DNA of 64,000 bases from Voacanga thouarsii (Eukaryota; Streptophyta; Magnoliopsida; Gentianales; Apocynaceae). The stretch lies in contig JANUWF010001176.1 of NCBI GenBank assembly GCA_026120185.1, positions 5,589,501 through 5,653,500 of the forward strand, in the 5' to 3' direction. This document shows, one piece after another, positions 10,120-22,029 of this stretch. How positions within the stretch are numbered: position 1 is the stretch's first letter; each line of letters starts with the position of its first letter. The translations under genes were made by a program, and so were the position numbers. The notes beneath the pieces are model-generated. The model saw nothing but the letters and a program-made list of their open reading frames with translations. It ran no database searches and was not told where the DNA came from.

Positions 10120-10561
10120 CTAGTCCTCATCAGAGTCTTCAAAGTTGGCCTCATATAACCTTCCCCCAGAATTCTTAGTAAAGTCTATCCTAGCCCCCTT
10201 GCAAACCCATCCATTGGCTATTTCCTGGGTCGCCTAGAACTCTCCCCGGTCTCAACCTGGTTGGGTTGAGGTATGAAGGAAGGTGTAGGTAGAGATTCAT
10301 AATCTATCTCCCCCAGATCATCACCATCAGCTATGGGACTAGGAGGGAGGGGAATATATTTCATATCAATCTCTTCATCTTCACTGTCGTAACTAAATCT
10401 ATCACAGGTATTGGGGGTGGCTCGATGATCTGGACCTCATCATCATTGCTATCATCCAAGGGAATACTTGGCTGCGGTACAGGCTGAGGCACTGGTAGGT
10501 CTTCTAGGTAGATAGGGATAAGAGGATGCCACTGCTGCCCTTTCATTGCGGTTCTAAGCAT
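10120..10561 (-). pseudogene. GYP1 pre-gag acidic ORF (unknown function)
   Basis: Between the PBS and gag, in the element's sense direction, an ORF starts at 10,561 (MLRTAMKGQQWHPLIPIYLE). It is Pro- and acid-rich, with PVPQPVPQPS then DDSNDDEVQIIEPPPIPVID. A frameshift near 10,390 moves it to a frame reading YDSEDEEIDMKYIPLPPSP, then EIDYESLPTPSFIPQ and ESSRRPRK. A stop and one more frame change lead to a tail reading CKGARIDFTKNSGGRLYEAN followed by FEDSDED and a stop at 10,120. GYP2 has an ORF in the same place with the same acidic character and a matching tail (22,030-22,713). I recognise no domain. A captured plant gene fragment or an extra element protein are both possible. Confidence 0.6.
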
Positions 10562-10655
10562 TCTAACTATTCTACAGCATAAACAAGCCAGGTTAAATAA
10601 AAGATTTAAACTTTATAAAACAAAACATATACTATTAATATTTGCCTAAACTTAA

Positions 10656-10667
10656 GCTCTGATACCA
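10656..10667 (-). other. GYP1 primer-binding site (initiator Met tRNA)
   Basis: The minus strand reads TGGTATCAGAGC, the classic sequence complementary to the 3' end of initiator-Met tRNA. It starts two bases after the LTR terminus (…TGTTACA, then AG). It fixes the inner edge of the 5' LTR at 10,670. Confidence 0.92.
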
Positions 10668-10701
10668 CTTGTAACACACCACTACCTAGGCCAAGTAGGG
10701 C

Positions 10702-10717
10702 CGGGGATGTCGCCCCG
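10702..10717. other. GYP1 LTR hairpin near the PBS end
   Basis: CGGGG and CCCCG form a 5-bp GC stem around the loop ATGTCG, extended by two more pairs after one mismatch. The equivalent place in the GYP2 LTR (22,923-22,944) keeps a hairpin with a different stem sequence around the same ATGTC core. Confidence 0.6.
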
Positions 10718-12221
10718 TCCAAAGGACAATGAGTCTTTATAACTAGGTCACACAAAAGAAAATAAAAGCAATACCTTAAAATTGAACTTATTAGAACCCA
10801 AAAATATAGGTACAAGTCCAAAATAAATTGATTACTATTATCTCCCAAAACAACACATAAAATAAATAACATAAAGTCTTCAAAGCAAGCAACAAATCTA
10901 GCAACTCATCTCCATAGCAGGATCGACCTGAAAACATGGCATAAAAGGTGATGAGTTAAAAATCTCAGTAAGCCCGTGTGTGCTTCGAGTGTTTAAAGTA
11001 AAATAGTTCATGTATGCAAGTTGTAAAAATTGAATAAGAGAAAGTACTGGCAAGCATGAAATAATGTTAAAATAAAGAGTTGCGTTTTGCTTTTCAAACC
11101 ATACATGTGCACAATAAATACAACCACTCAAATGGGTAGCCATGGATTACCACACGTTAGGCTCCAAGACCATATAATGGTCAGAATGCCACACTTTGTG
11201 CAGACTGACAAAAGGTAGGTATACGGCCTACGGGGTGAGATGCTCCTCCTTGTCTACACCCAAATTTACCAGTTGTCCATTTCGGAAACACACAGTCCAC
11301 ATGACTGAAACTTACTAGCTCAGACCGGCATGGCCACTAGACTGGCATCCTATCTGGGAAGGTCTCACCCCTCAGAGGTGGCCACCTATTGAGAGACTTA
11401 CCATAACCCTTCAAAGACTAGTCCTAGTAGTCTACCCTTATCGAGTACTCAACGTTGTTTGTCCCACTTGGAAGAAAATTGGTAATACATTGCTTTATTT
11501 GGAAATAGCAATTCAGGGTTTCTAAAATTCTTGTTAAACTTGGGTTTTAGAAAGAGTTTAGTATTTGTGCAAAACTGCTTGTTTGAATTTGCAAATGATT
11601 TGCTTGATTGAAATAAAAAGGAAATAGTCCTTAATTGCCTTTACAAAATGAGTGTTCATACACTTCACATTTGGCTTGCCATTGTAACCTTTTGTCATCA
11701 AATAAGTTTATGCAGGAGCTTACTTGATCCTTTGCTTGATCAAATTCACAATTCTTCCAAAGCTGACCTAACCTCGCTTGGGGTAAACACAAGTCATAAG
11801 GTTATACTCAAGCTATATTCACTTACATAAATAATCCTAGTTCAACTTATTACAATTATGGCCCTAATGTCCTAAGCTTTAAGGCTAGATGATAAAAGAT
11901 TTTATAAAATAAGGCTAGCTTGATAAGTTAAAATAACTAGGGTTTGTAAAATAATTACTAATAACTTATAGATTCAAATAATAAATCTTGAGTGTTGATA
12001 TTAATAAATAAACTAGGGTTTAATTGATGAAGAATCCTAAGTCTTATGTGATATTAAAATTTGGTAATTCTTAAATAGTAAAATAAATTATTACTATTCT
12101 CTTAACTAATAATCAATACGTATTAAAATTAATAATAAATAACTTTTATTAAATTTTGATTAATAAATAAATATGAATAATATTTATGAATATATGGTCT
12201 AAAAGGTCATTAACATTTTAC

Positions 12222-12280
<59 letters not shown>
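12222..12280. repeat. (ATT)n microsatellite
   Basis: An uninterrupted trinucleotide run of about 59 bp inside the GYP1 5' LTR. Confidence 0.97.
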
Positions 12281-12282
<2 letters not shown>

Positions 12283-12991
12283 AATACATATATATTATTT
12301 TTAATAAAAGATATCATTTATTTGACTAGTAAAATATCACTATCTCATTGAATATCCCATTTCCAAAAGTTCCTAAGAATTTCGAAATCTTTGGACAAAA
12401 AGCATAGTAATAATTTTAATTAGGGTAATAAAAATTGCTAATCGAAATAACCTAGGATCGACAAGGTCATGATCATAAATTTCCTATTGTTAACAAGAAT
12501 CATGAACATATGCTCTAACATCAATCAATAAACTATTCTATTTATGAACAAGGCTTAAATCCATCCTACTATCACATGGTCAAATCTCTACTAAGCATAA
12601 TTATACTCACGGCTTCAATGAAAATAAGAACACAATATCCTATTCACCAAAAGTGACATAACATCTAGAATGCTTAAACATTCATAATCTCTTAAGACAT
12701 GGAGAGCATACATCGATTCTCAAGGAATTTCTCAAAGTTTAATCATGATCAATCATTCGCATGCTCCAATCTCAACCCCTTCATACATATGCATATACTC
12801 AATTCCCATTCATATTCTATCCTCTCTATCAACATCTAAGATACATGAATCCATAATTCAAAAGAAAGGTTAAAGAGAAATACTTGATTGATGACTATCT
12901 CGATGAAGATTTAAGAAAATCCACGCGCTTGAGTGTCCTGAATTGTCCAAGAGAGGAGAAAGAAAACAGCCATGGTTGTAGCAACCATTTC

Positions 12992-12995
<4 letters not shown>

Positions 12996-13060
<65 letters not shown>
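12996..13060. repeat. (GA)n microsatellite
   Basis: A GA run of about 65 bp inside the GYP1 5' LTR. The related plus-strand GYP3 LTR has a (CT)n run next to its own homologous end (33,493-33,512), so a short GA/CT tract at this place may be ancestral. Confidence 0.97.
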
Positions 13061-13061
<1 letters not shown>

Positions 13062-14649
13062 ATTAGTATGACATGTTAAAGGTTGAAGGGGAGAAGATGA
13101 ACAAAAGTTAATCTTGGTTACCTTGATGATGTTCTTAAGACTTCAAGGAAAAATCTGATTTTGATCCGATTGTAAAATTTTGTTTTCGAGATTTAATGTT
13201 ATGAATTCCAGAAATGGATTCTAGGGAGTATATAGGCATGTTCTGGAGTTTTTAAGAGGGATTGGAGGTGTTTAGAGTGGTATTTGGCTTGAAGAAAGGC
13301 AGTGTGTGTTCTTGGTGAAAATGGAAAGGATTAGAGGGGAATGTTGGACGAATTTTTTGAAGAAGATTGGCCGAATGATTGAGGGAGTTTAGGAATTTTG
13401 GTTTTCATTTTTGGGAGGAAGAGAAAAATCTGGTTGTTTCGAAATTCAAATGGAGAAATTTAAGGAGTGTTTTGAGGTGGAAGATATGTTAATAGTGTTT
13501 GATTGATGGAGGTTTCTTGGAGTTACAAATGGCTGATTGGTTTGCTGTGTTTTGCTGAAATGAATGATGGTTGAGGGAACTATAAAGCTGACCGAATTTC
13601 TGAGTCCAATGGTAGAAGAATTTTTTGTTATGAAGCCTAATCCAAGGGTGTTTCCATGGAGCAAATACTGGAAATTTTGAAATTCAAATGGAAGTTTAAT
13701 AGGAGTGATTGTAGGAGAAATTTGAGGTGTGGTTATGGAGTTTAGTTGTGCAAGATCAATGGAGGGGGTAATGGTGTTCTGTTCATGGCTGAACAAGGAT
13801 TAACTTACAGAGATTTGAGGGTGGTTTTTGGACAAGGCTTGGAGAGAACAAGGGTGGAATTTATTATTATTTTTTTTGTGGTTCAAATGGTTGCAGAATT
13901 TTCTGTGCAGTTTTTTATGCAATATTCCATACAATTTGCAGAGGGTTTGGAGAGGTGTTTAAGGGTCCTTTAAGGCTGGTTTCCAGCCTTCTTTATGGAG
14001 GAAAATCATAGGTAATTTATTGGTTTGAAGGCAGTAGAAATAGCTTTGATTTCAGGCTGTCATGCAGCGAAACTGCCCAGAATTGTTTTCTGGTTTGTGC
14101 AATTTTGTGCAGTCCAATTTTTGCACAAGAATTCCAGTCTTCAAGCTGAATAAATTGGCCATTTTTCTAGCATCAATTGAGTAAGATAGGTGGCCATGAT
14201 TTTTGAAGGTTAGGCTACTCAAGAATCTGGAAAATTTTCAGATTTCTTTCATAGAGGATATGAACACTATGGAGTGGAGTTTGAAAGCTCAACCATGGAG
14301 ATTAATTTCTCTTGGGAACCTCCTTAACTCCTTCCCTATTTTCAGTCAAATCTCCAACCTCTAAGAATCATTTTCGGAATTCAAAGGCTAAGAATCCTTG
14401 CTGAATTTTTTGAAATTAAAAACATGGATTTGGATAAATTTTGAACAAATTTAGTTGGTGGAGTGGTTAGGGTAAGCTAGGGAATAAAAAGGACATGAGT
14501 CCCTCAAGAATTCTTTTTAGAACATAAGAATAGGATTAGGACATTCCCTTCATGTCTCCCCTAGGACAACACTCCTATTTTTATTTATGGAATGCAAGAG
14601 ACGAAAATCCAACCTTAAATGAAAATAATCATGATAAAACTTAAATGAT

Positions 14650-14720
14650 GGGATTTGAACTCATGACTTTAGAGATTAATTCCAAAGCTCTAACAACTAA
14701 ACCACAATAACTCTTGTTCT
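14650..14720 (-). other. tRNA-like module in GYP1 LTR
   Basis: The minus strand reads TAGTTGTTAGAGC (A-box-like) and GAGTTCAAATCCC (B-box-like), 32 nt apart. A D-stem (GTTT/GAGC), an anticodon stem TTGGA/TCTAA around a 7-nt loop, and a T-stem with 4 of 5 pairs around TTCAAAT can be drawn. The acceptor stem does not pair and there is no CCA, so this is not a functional tRNA gene. It is a tRNA-derived or tRNA-mimicking segment, also found in the GYP2 and GYP3 LTRs. Confidence 0.5.
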
Positions 14721-14844
14721 TATTTCTTGAAGCTATCATCCTGTCTTGACCTCAAGCAAAATTACCATTTTACCCTTCCTACTCAAAAAGCATAACTAAG
14801 CCTTTTAGTCTATAAATCATAATTCTAAAGCACATAAAATCAGT

Positions 14845-14848
<4 letters not shown>

Positions 14849-14879
<31 letters not shown>
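14849..14879. repeat. (TA)n microsatellite
   Basis: An AT dinucleotide run of about 30 bp close to the U3 end of the GYP1 5' LTR. In the 3' LTR it is reduced to a short tatata stretch at 3,660-3,675, next to a deletion of about 190 bp. Confidence 0.95.
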
Positions 14880-14882
<3 letters not shown>

Positions 14883-14946
14883 TGCAAAATGATATGAAAT
14901 GCATCCCGACCCCCTTACTCTAGGGTTAACTTTAGGTGGGGTTTCA

Positions 14947-15912
14947 CCGAACGTGGATTCAAAAGCAAAAATTTCCAATCACTCATTGAAGGTGGAATTC
15001 ATCAAATCAAGGAGGATTGTTCAAGAGAGTCTTCAAATGTGAAGAAATAGGCTTGTCTATGAGTGTTTTTTTTTTTTATCTTTGTTTTCTTTTCCTTTAA
15101 CAATGATATATTCAATATTTTTATTGTAATTTAACATTATTTTTTGATTCATAATTTTGTGTTAATTTAGTTATTTGATCAATTCTTTGTCATCTTTGGT
15201 GTTTGATTACTTGATATCATTAGTTATTGATTTGTGTTTTTCTAATTGACTTGGGACAACGATGTTAGGAGTTTTAATGCATTAATTTTGTATTTGTCCA
15301 ATCTTAATGGACTTGAGCGATGAAGTTAAGATTATATGACTAAGTAATCAAAGATTGGTTGATTTCACCTCGCACAAAAGGTTATTAGCTAATTTCATGC
15401 TTATAAGGATTTGAACTTAATGCATGTTTTGGTTATGTTAGCTTGATTGACAAATATGTTAATATTAATCAAAAGATAGTAATTCCATGGGTTGGGAAAC
15501 AAAGTGAAATTTATCTAAATAGATTCATGACTTGGGAAACGATTGAATTTTACTTTATATTCCTTCATGGTGTCAAGATGATAATTAATTGAGAGAATTG
15601 CTAGTTGGCTCTTTATCATGGTTTCTAGGATAATTGTCTAAATTGCATAATTGTATATCCTTGAGTTGTATATTTTTCTTTACTTTTCTTTTTATTGTTT
15701 TTTCACTTTATTTGGATCAGTTAAACAATGCATGAAAAGTGATTAGTGTGTACTTATTTCTTTGAGGATTGATACTCATTAATTCCCTATAATATGCTTG
15801 TGATGAGTATACATGGTCGTATGTGTATCTTAAGATTAATGTTTTAATTAAAACTTAACTAAGGGTTGTATTTCCATTTGATTATTCTTATACACCCAAA
15901 ATTTATACATCA
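14947..15912 (+). repeat. Athila-type LTR fragment, 5'-truncated
   Basis: The segment contains GGCTTGTCTATGAGTG (15,050s), which is also present in the Athila LTRs at 20,717 and, inverted, near 53,275, 57,825 and 62,385. It ends ACATCA at 15,912, equivalent to the GCATCA terminus of those LTRs. Its 5' part is missing because GYP1 ends exactly at 14,946, which suggests that GYP1 inserted into it and that the other half was lost later. The LTR itself lies in the integrase region of GYP2. No gene is seen in it. Confidence 0.8.
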
Positions 15913-17160
15913 GGTCCAATTTTCTCGATCACTGGAAATGGTCCTAAATATCTAGGACTTAACTTCCCGCATTTGGGATGTTTCAGAATGCCCTTGCTAA
16001 GTGTTATCATTAGAAAGATCTGATCTCCCACTTGAAACTCCAATTCTCTTCTTCTGCTGTCCGTATAACTCTTCTATCGGCTTTGTGCGGCTTTCAGTCT
16101 TTCCCTTATCATCTTTACTTTGTCCACCATCTCCTCTAGATTTACCTCCCCAGACTTGCTGATTTGCCCATCCTCAGTCCAACCCTAGTACAACGATACT
16201 TGACATTTCTGTCCATATAACACTTCATAGGGTGCTATTCCAATCAACGCTTGATGACTGTTGTTTTATGCCAACTCAGCATAAGGTATACAATGTAACC
16301 ACTTATCTCTAAAATCCAACATATAAGCTCTAAGTATTTTATCCAATATTTGAATAACTCTTTTGGACTGTCCATCAGTCTACGGGTGAGCAAAAGTGCT
16401 GAGCTTCAAAGTCGCCCCCATTGACTCTTGAAACTTGGTCCAAAATCTCAAAGTGATCCTAGGATCCCTATCGAATATGATACTTGATGGTATACTATAC
16501 AATCTAACCACTTCCCAAATGTAAGTCTTGGCCAGCTCCTCCATAGAATCTTTAACATTTACTAAAATAAAATGAGTAGACTTGGTTAATCTGTCATCCA
16601 CAACCCAAACAGCTTTCTTCAAAGTCTTCGATATTGGTATTCTTGTTACAAAATTCATCGTCACCTCCTACCACTTCCACTCGGGATTAGGCAACAGTTG
16701 TAGTAATCCAACTTCTTTCTTATACTCCGTCTTTACTTTTTGACAAGTTAAAAAAGTAGAGATGCATTGTGCCACATCCCTTTCATCTCCGGCCACCAGT
16801 AAGACTTTTTCAAATCTTGGTACATCTTCACTTCTCTAGGATGAATAGTATACTTACCCTTGTAAGCCTCATCCATTATCCTTTTCTTCAATACTAGGTC
16901 ATCCGGTACACATATCTATTCTCGAAAATACAACACTCCAGCTTCATCAGTCCTAAACTCCTTATTTCCTCTTTTGATTTCCTTTGATTTAAAAGTTTGG
17001 AAGTCTTGATTGCTTCGCTACACCTTACCAATCTCTTGCCTCAGCTCAGGTTCCATTTTCAAGTTGCACAAGCTGATCTTTCCTTCTCTTACCTCTGTCT
17101 TTTGCTCCAGGAGTTCTTGTACTATTTAGACTTCTTGCAATCTTATACTAGCCATCCTCA
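15913..17160 (-). pseudogene. GYP2 integrase, C-terminally truncated
   Basis: The longest open part (16,380-16,664) reads VWVVDDRLTKSTHFILVNVK, DSMEELAKTYIWEVV and FDRDPRITLRFWTKF, which contains the second catalytic Asp. The decayed zinc-binding domain lies at about 16,730-16,900. Downstream (15,913-16,380) the reading still follows the integrase core and its C-terminal part, with stops, until the Athila LTR cuts it at the segment matching the GYP1 PFPIKERIGPVAYRL region. Confidence 0.87.
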
Positions 17161-17199
17161 CTTTTCAACTCAGAGCATCAGCTACCATGTTAGCCTTCC

Positions 17200-18496
17200 C
17201 CAGGTGGTAGTTGATTGAACACTTTTATTCTCCTAAAAACTCCATCCATCTTCTCTGCCTTAACTTCAAGTCCTTTTGGGTGAGAATATACTTTAAACTC
17301 TTATGATCCGTGAAGACTTCATACTCCACTCCACATAAGTAGTATTGTCACTTCTTTAGGGCAAACACTATCGCAACCAACTCTAAGTCATGCATTGGAT
17401 AGTTAACCTTGTACGGCTTCAGCTTTCTCAATGCAAAGGTGATAACGTTCCTCTCTTGCATCAACACTGCCCCTAGTCCTTCCTTTGAGGCATTTGTGTA
17501 TAAGGAATAGGGTTTACCTTTCTCAGGTAAACTCAATACTTGTGCCTTCATCAATCTCCTCTTAAGCTCTTCAAAACTCTTCTCACACTTATCGCTCCAG
17601 ACATACGGTACATCCTTCTTTAGCAATCGGGTCATCGGTATAGCCAGTGTAGAGAAGTTCTTGATAAATCGACGGTAGCACCCATCTAATCTAAGAAAAC
17701 TCCTAATCTCAATTACACTCTCCAGTTATTTCCAATTAGAGATAACTTCGACTTTTGTTGGATCCACCGTAATGCCATATTTGGATATCACATGACCAAG
17801 AAATGCCACAGAATCTAACTAGAACTCACATTTGCTGAATTTAGCATAGAGCTCACGCTGTCTCAACTTTTCCAGCACCAATTTCAAATTCTCAATGTGC
17901 TCCTCCGGACTTTTAGAGTAGATCAAAATGTCATCGATAAATACCACTATGAACTTATCCAAGTACGACTGGAAAACTCTGTGCATAAAATCCATGCAGA
18001 CAGTAGGTGCATTAGTTACTCCAAACGGCATCACTACAAACTCGTAGTGCCTATATCTAGTGTTGAAGGCTATTTTGGGAATATCCTCTTCCTTGATTCA
18101 CACTTGGTAATAACCTTGTTGGAGGTCCAATTTGGAGAAGTAATAAGAACCTTGCAACTGATCAAACAACTTATCAATTAGAGGCAACGGGTGCTTGTTC
18201 TTGATCGTAAGGTTGTTCAACCCTCTATAGTCTATACACAACCTCAACGTCCCATCTTTCTTCTTTACGAACAACACCGGGGCTCCCAAAGGTGAAGTAC
18301 TTGGTCGTATATACCCTTGTTTAACCAATTCCTCTAATTGTTCCTTCAACTCTTTCAATTTCGCAGGCGCCATCAGATAGGGAGTCTTCGATACCGGCTC
18401 AGCTCCAGGAACTAGATCTATAGTAAACTCGACTTCTTGCGGAGGAGGAAGAGGAGTGAGTTTGACCGGGAATACATCTGCAAAGTCCTTCACCAT
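17200..18496 (-). pseudogene. GYP2 reverse transcriptase and RNase H
   Basis: The RT begins [19 protein letters not shown] and continues with [40 protein letters not shown] and [13 protein letters not shown]. After a break come [20 protein letters not shown] and [13 protein letters not shown], which holds the catalytic Asp pair. The thumb/connection segment missing from GYP1 is present here (17,655-17,828), with two stops. RNase H has [18 protein letters not shown], where the usual catalytic YTDAS is YTNAS, followed by YPMHDLELVAIVFALKK. The Asp-to-Asn change would remove an active-site residue. Confidence 0.92.
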
Positions 18497-18537
18497 CTCG
18501 GTACTTTCTAAGGTACATTAATCTTTTGGCTTATTAA

Positions 18538-19023
18538 TTAAGCCAAATATCCTATACAACCCTTCTTTAACATCTTCTGCACCTTTGCTCCCGCTATTAG
18601 AAATTTTAACTCTTTCACCTTTTTCTTGCTAAACTCCAATACATCACATCTGGGTCTAACAAACTGCACTGCCTTGATCTTACAATCCACTTTTGCTCCA
18701 TGTTTCACTAACCAATCCATATCTAGAATTAAATCATAGTCATTAATAGGCAGGATTATAAGGTTCACCTTCAAAATCTCTTTCCCTACCATAATGTCAC
18801 ACTCTTGCACTACCCTACTTACATCTTTTTGCCTCCTCAAGGGTGTACTTACTAACATAGTATAAGTTAATTCTACCCTGTCCCAACCCAAATGACATGC
18901 ACACTTATCATTCATATATGAATGAGTCAATCTGTGGTCTATCAAAACAGAAACAATTTGACCTTGTACAGAAAGCGTACATTCAACCATTGCTGAGTCT
19001 GCCCCAACCTCTTCCCGGTTCAA
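18538..19023 (-). pseudogene. GYP2 protease with altered active site
   Basis: The reading starts MNREEVGADSAMVECTL and aligns with the GYP1 protease. The active-site loop reads VLIDHRLTHSYM where GYP1 has ALIDPGSTHSYL, so the Gly after the catalytic Asp is lost. The second block, DYDLILDMDWLVKHGAKVDC, is well kept. The open frame is 161 residues long. It ends near the start of the RT leader. Confidence 0.88.
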
Positions 19024-19049
19024 AGCGAAGATCTTAGCTTTTACTTGAG

Positions 19050-20051
19050 CTATTTAACCTCTTACTCCAGTCGTTCTCGCGGGTGCACCTATGTTCACCC
19101 CAGCTGGTTGGGTGGCAGCTCCTTGCCCCATCGTGAGTGGTTTAGGGCAATTGTTCCTTAGATATTTTGGATTGCCACAATTAAAGCATCTCCTTGTTGC
19201 TCCATTTGACTAGTAATCCTTTTCCATATGACCACGCCTTCCAAAGTTTTGACATATTGGAGCATTTGGCATAAGACCCAATGGAATTGTCCTCGGTTGT
19301 TTTCCCTTGTTCCCCTATTACATTAGGCCAGTTGCTTATGCATCAATGGTATCATTGGTGGACGACTCAGTTGGAATGGTCGATTTATTAGTAGTATATG
19401 TTACTGGTAGAGATAGAGCCGGTGCATTCCTTATGCCCTGCCTGAGACCCTTTACAAATTGCTCTATCCTTTTCTGCTGCTTAGTGTCCACCAAGCATTT
19501 GCAATACTTGGACAATTAGGTAAACCATGCAGGATACTGGGCCACAGTCATACCTTCTTGCTTGAGGGTTTGGAACTCATCCTCCCCCTTCTTGGCTATC
19601 CATCATGGTATGTATTCGACTCTAATGGCCTCAACAAAGTTTTCCCACGTCGAGTTGTAGTCCTCTCTTTCCCAGTCCTATTGGACTCTTTGCCACCCTG
19701 CTCGGGCAGGTCCTCTCAACCTGAAGGTAGAAAACTTTACTCTCATCTTCTCGGTTTATTATAGAGTGGCAAAAATGTCCTCTATTTGCTCAATCTACTA
19801 CTTTGCCTTCTCGTCTTGTTCCACCTTTCTTTGGAACGTTAGAGGTTGGAACTTCAAGAATCATTCCAGTACCTTATCTTCACCATTAGGTGCCTTCTTA
19901 TCCACCTTGTCTACCTTCTAGGTCAAATTTTAAAGAATGGCAGCCATCTTGTCAAAAGCTTGCCCCATGGTCACTTCTCTGGACCCCTCGATATCAATTC
20001 CTACTCTTGCTTGGAATCCTCCTTCACTTCTGGTGTGGATCTCGTGCCTAT
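19050..20051 (-). pseudogene. GYP2 gag, main part
   Basis: The minus strand gives two zinc knuckles near 19,150-19,260: CQNFGRRGHMEKDY (last Cys replaced by Tyr and second Cys by Phe) and CFNCGNPKYLRNNC (His replaced by Tyr). Upstream, to about 19,900, come the capsid segments in several frames. The end next to the Athila LTR corresponds to the acidic stretch after the gag N-terminus. Stops and frame changes are frequent. The first codons are across the LTR at 21,644-21,722. Confidence 0.82.
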
Positions 20052-21643
20052 TGATAGGGGTTAAAATCACTATTCTTTTTCTAGTTATTTGAGGGTGTTT
20101 TAAGATATATTTATTATAATAACTAGGCATATTCCTTCATATTTGACATTTTGCTTATAAAAGGTATTTCTGAAAAATATGTGTAGATTTAAATTAAAAT
20201 TGAGCAGAAAGTGCACACAACTAGAGTAGACCTAGAGCCAGGCCTAGGCAATGACCGGGCACCGGGTCTATTCTGCTCCAACAGAATAAATTGAGCTAAG
20301 ACAGGGGAATTCTAGAATAGACCTGGCACCAGGTCTGGCAAGTGCACTTGCAGCTGAGTCCAGTCTATCTGTCAAGGAGAAATGGCCAAAAACAGAGCAA
20401 AAATACGGGCAGAATAGAGTGCACCTGGTGCCAGGTGGATCGAAGGTACTCGATGCTAGGTACGCTCTAGAGGCAAAAATTTTATATGCAGAATTAGGGC
20501 TTATCCAATTATTTTGGTATCTTCCTACTCCTACTCGATTAAGACTTCCTTAGCTACGAAATTGGCATCCAAGAGGCCTATAAAAGCACAAAAGAACACA
20601 AGGGTTTAATATGTAAGTTAGAAAGGTGAATTAAAGGGTAGAAATTCTGATTCTCTTATTAAAGGAAGAGTTCACCTACATCAAGGAGGATTGTTCAAGG
20701 AAGAAGAAATAGGCTTGTCTATGAGTGCTTTCTTTTCTCTTTGTCTTCTTTTTCTTTAGCAATGATGTATTCAATGCTTTTATTGTAAGTTAACATTATT
20801 TTGGGTTTCATGATTTTGCGTTAATTTAGTTATTTGATCAATTTTTTTTGTCATCTTTGGTATTTGATTACTTGATTTCATTAGTTATTGATGCGAGTAC
20901 TTCTAATTGACTTCAACACAATGATGTTAGGAGTTTTGTTGCATTGATTTTATATTTGTTAAATCTTGATGGATTTGAATAATAAAGTTAGGATTTTAGA
21001 ACTAATTGATCAAATGTTAAGTAAATTTCGCATTGACATAGGTTATTAGCTAATTTTATGTCTTTAAAGAATTAAAATTCATGCATGTTTTGGTTAGAAT
21101 GGCTTGATTAACAAATTTGCTAATTGAATCAAGATATGAATGATGAGCTTAATGCATATTTTGGTTATGTTAGCTTGATTGACAAATCTGTTAATATGAA
21201 TCAAAATATAGGATTCTATGGATTAACAAACGAAGTGGAATGTACCTAAGTAAATTCATGACTTGACAAACAATTGAATTTTACTATGTGTTCCTTCATG
21301 ATGCCAAGATGATAATTAATTGAAAGAATTGCTAATTAGTTCTTTGTCATGTTTTCTAGAATAATTGTTTAAATTTCATAAACTCACATCCTTGAGTTAT
21401 ATATATATTTTTTATTTTTCTTTTTATTATTTTCTCACTTTATTTTGGTTGGTTAAATAATGAATGAAAAGTAATTAGTATGTACTTGTTCCTTTGAAGA
21501 TTGATACTCGTTAATTCTCTATACTATGCTTGCGATGAGTACACTTGCTCACATGTGTATTTTGGAATTAAGGTTTTAATTAAAACTGATTAAGGGATGG
21601 ATTTAAAATTGACGATTTTATATACACAAAATTTTTGCATCAC
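20052..21643 (+). repeat. Athila-type solo LTR in GYP2 gag
   Basis: It starts TGATAGGGG and ends GCATCA, as the ATH LTRs do (in the opposite orientation) at 52,424-63,023, and is 1,592 bp long. There is no internal domain on either side: GYP2 gag continues on both. The flanking 5-mers are CCTAT and CTTGC, so no clear target duplication survives. It carries three GC-rich palindromic units of about 95 bp (20,223-20,440). Its sequence differs widely from the ATH LTRs, so it is another subfamily. Confidence 0.85.
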
Positions 21644-21722
21644 TTGCTCAAACTCGAGAGTTGATGACTCTCTCTCTTGAGCAGCCCTACCTCGTCCTGC
21701 AGCTGTATGTCTTGGTGCCATC
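21644..21722 (-). pseudogene. GYP2 gag start codon and N-terminus
   Basis: The minus strand at 21,722 reads MAPRHTAAGRGRAAQERESS, then the Athila LTR interrupts. It matches the MAPKRR start of GYP1 gag in position and basic character, which supports both start choices. The remainder of gag resumes at 20,051. Confidence 0.8.
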
Positions 21723-22029
21723 TATTTGGACCCAATATAATGTTCATTAGGAGAAAAGTTCATGACATGCAATGAATTCGCTCATAGATTGGAAACAATT
21801 TGCAATTTGATGGAAAATAAATTTTATAAATAACACTCCAAATAGAATAGAGAAATCAATAAAATCATACTTTCATTAACCAAATCCAACTTAGTACAAA
21901 ATAAAGGAGTATCCTACTATGTACTCCTTTTATTCTGGCTAAACAAAATTCGAAATAATGAATAAATTCTAAATCAAATAAATAAACGAACATCTCTTTA
22001 TCAAAATAAAAGAATAAGCATTAAGGGTC

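Larger units (their letters stand above)
2393..14946 (-). mobile_element. GYP1: Ty3/gypsy chromovirus with very long LTRs
   Basis: This minus-strand element reads, from right to left: 5' LTR (10,670-14,946), initiator-Met PBS (10,656-10,667), a pre-gag acidic ORF, gag, protease, RT, RNase H, integrase, a decayed chromodomain, a purine tract (3,741-3,755) and a truncated 3' LTR (2,393-3,740). The RT-before-integrase order, the CCHC knuckle, the chromodomain and the FGDEIL-like tail point to a plant chromovirus, perhaps Tekay/Del-like; the clade is inferred. A hAT transposon interrupts gag. The 3' LTR has lost about 2.7 kb where it meets COP1. Confidence 0.92.
10670..14946 (-). repeat. GYP1 5' LTR, 4.28 kb
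   Basis: The LTR is bounded by the PBS on one side and by the TGAAACCC terminus at 14,946, which matches the 3' LTR terminus at 3,740. The plus-strand left end is TGTAACACACC. It contains a hairpin near the PBS (10,702-10,717), an (ATT)n run, a (GA)n run, a (TA)n run and a tRNA-like module. No host gene is visible; the short ORFs inside are not conserved in the GYP2 LTR. At about 4.3 kb it is long for a plant LTR. Confidence 0.88.

Noticed and set aside
14650..14720. Functional tRNA gene
   Set aside because: The A- and B-box-like words and three arms are present, but the acceptor stem does not pair and the T-stem has a mismatch. Kept only as a tRNA-like module.
20047..21648. Target duplication of the solo Athila LTR
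   Set aside because: Flanking 5-mers CCTAT and CTTGC do not match, and shifting the borders by a base or two does not help.
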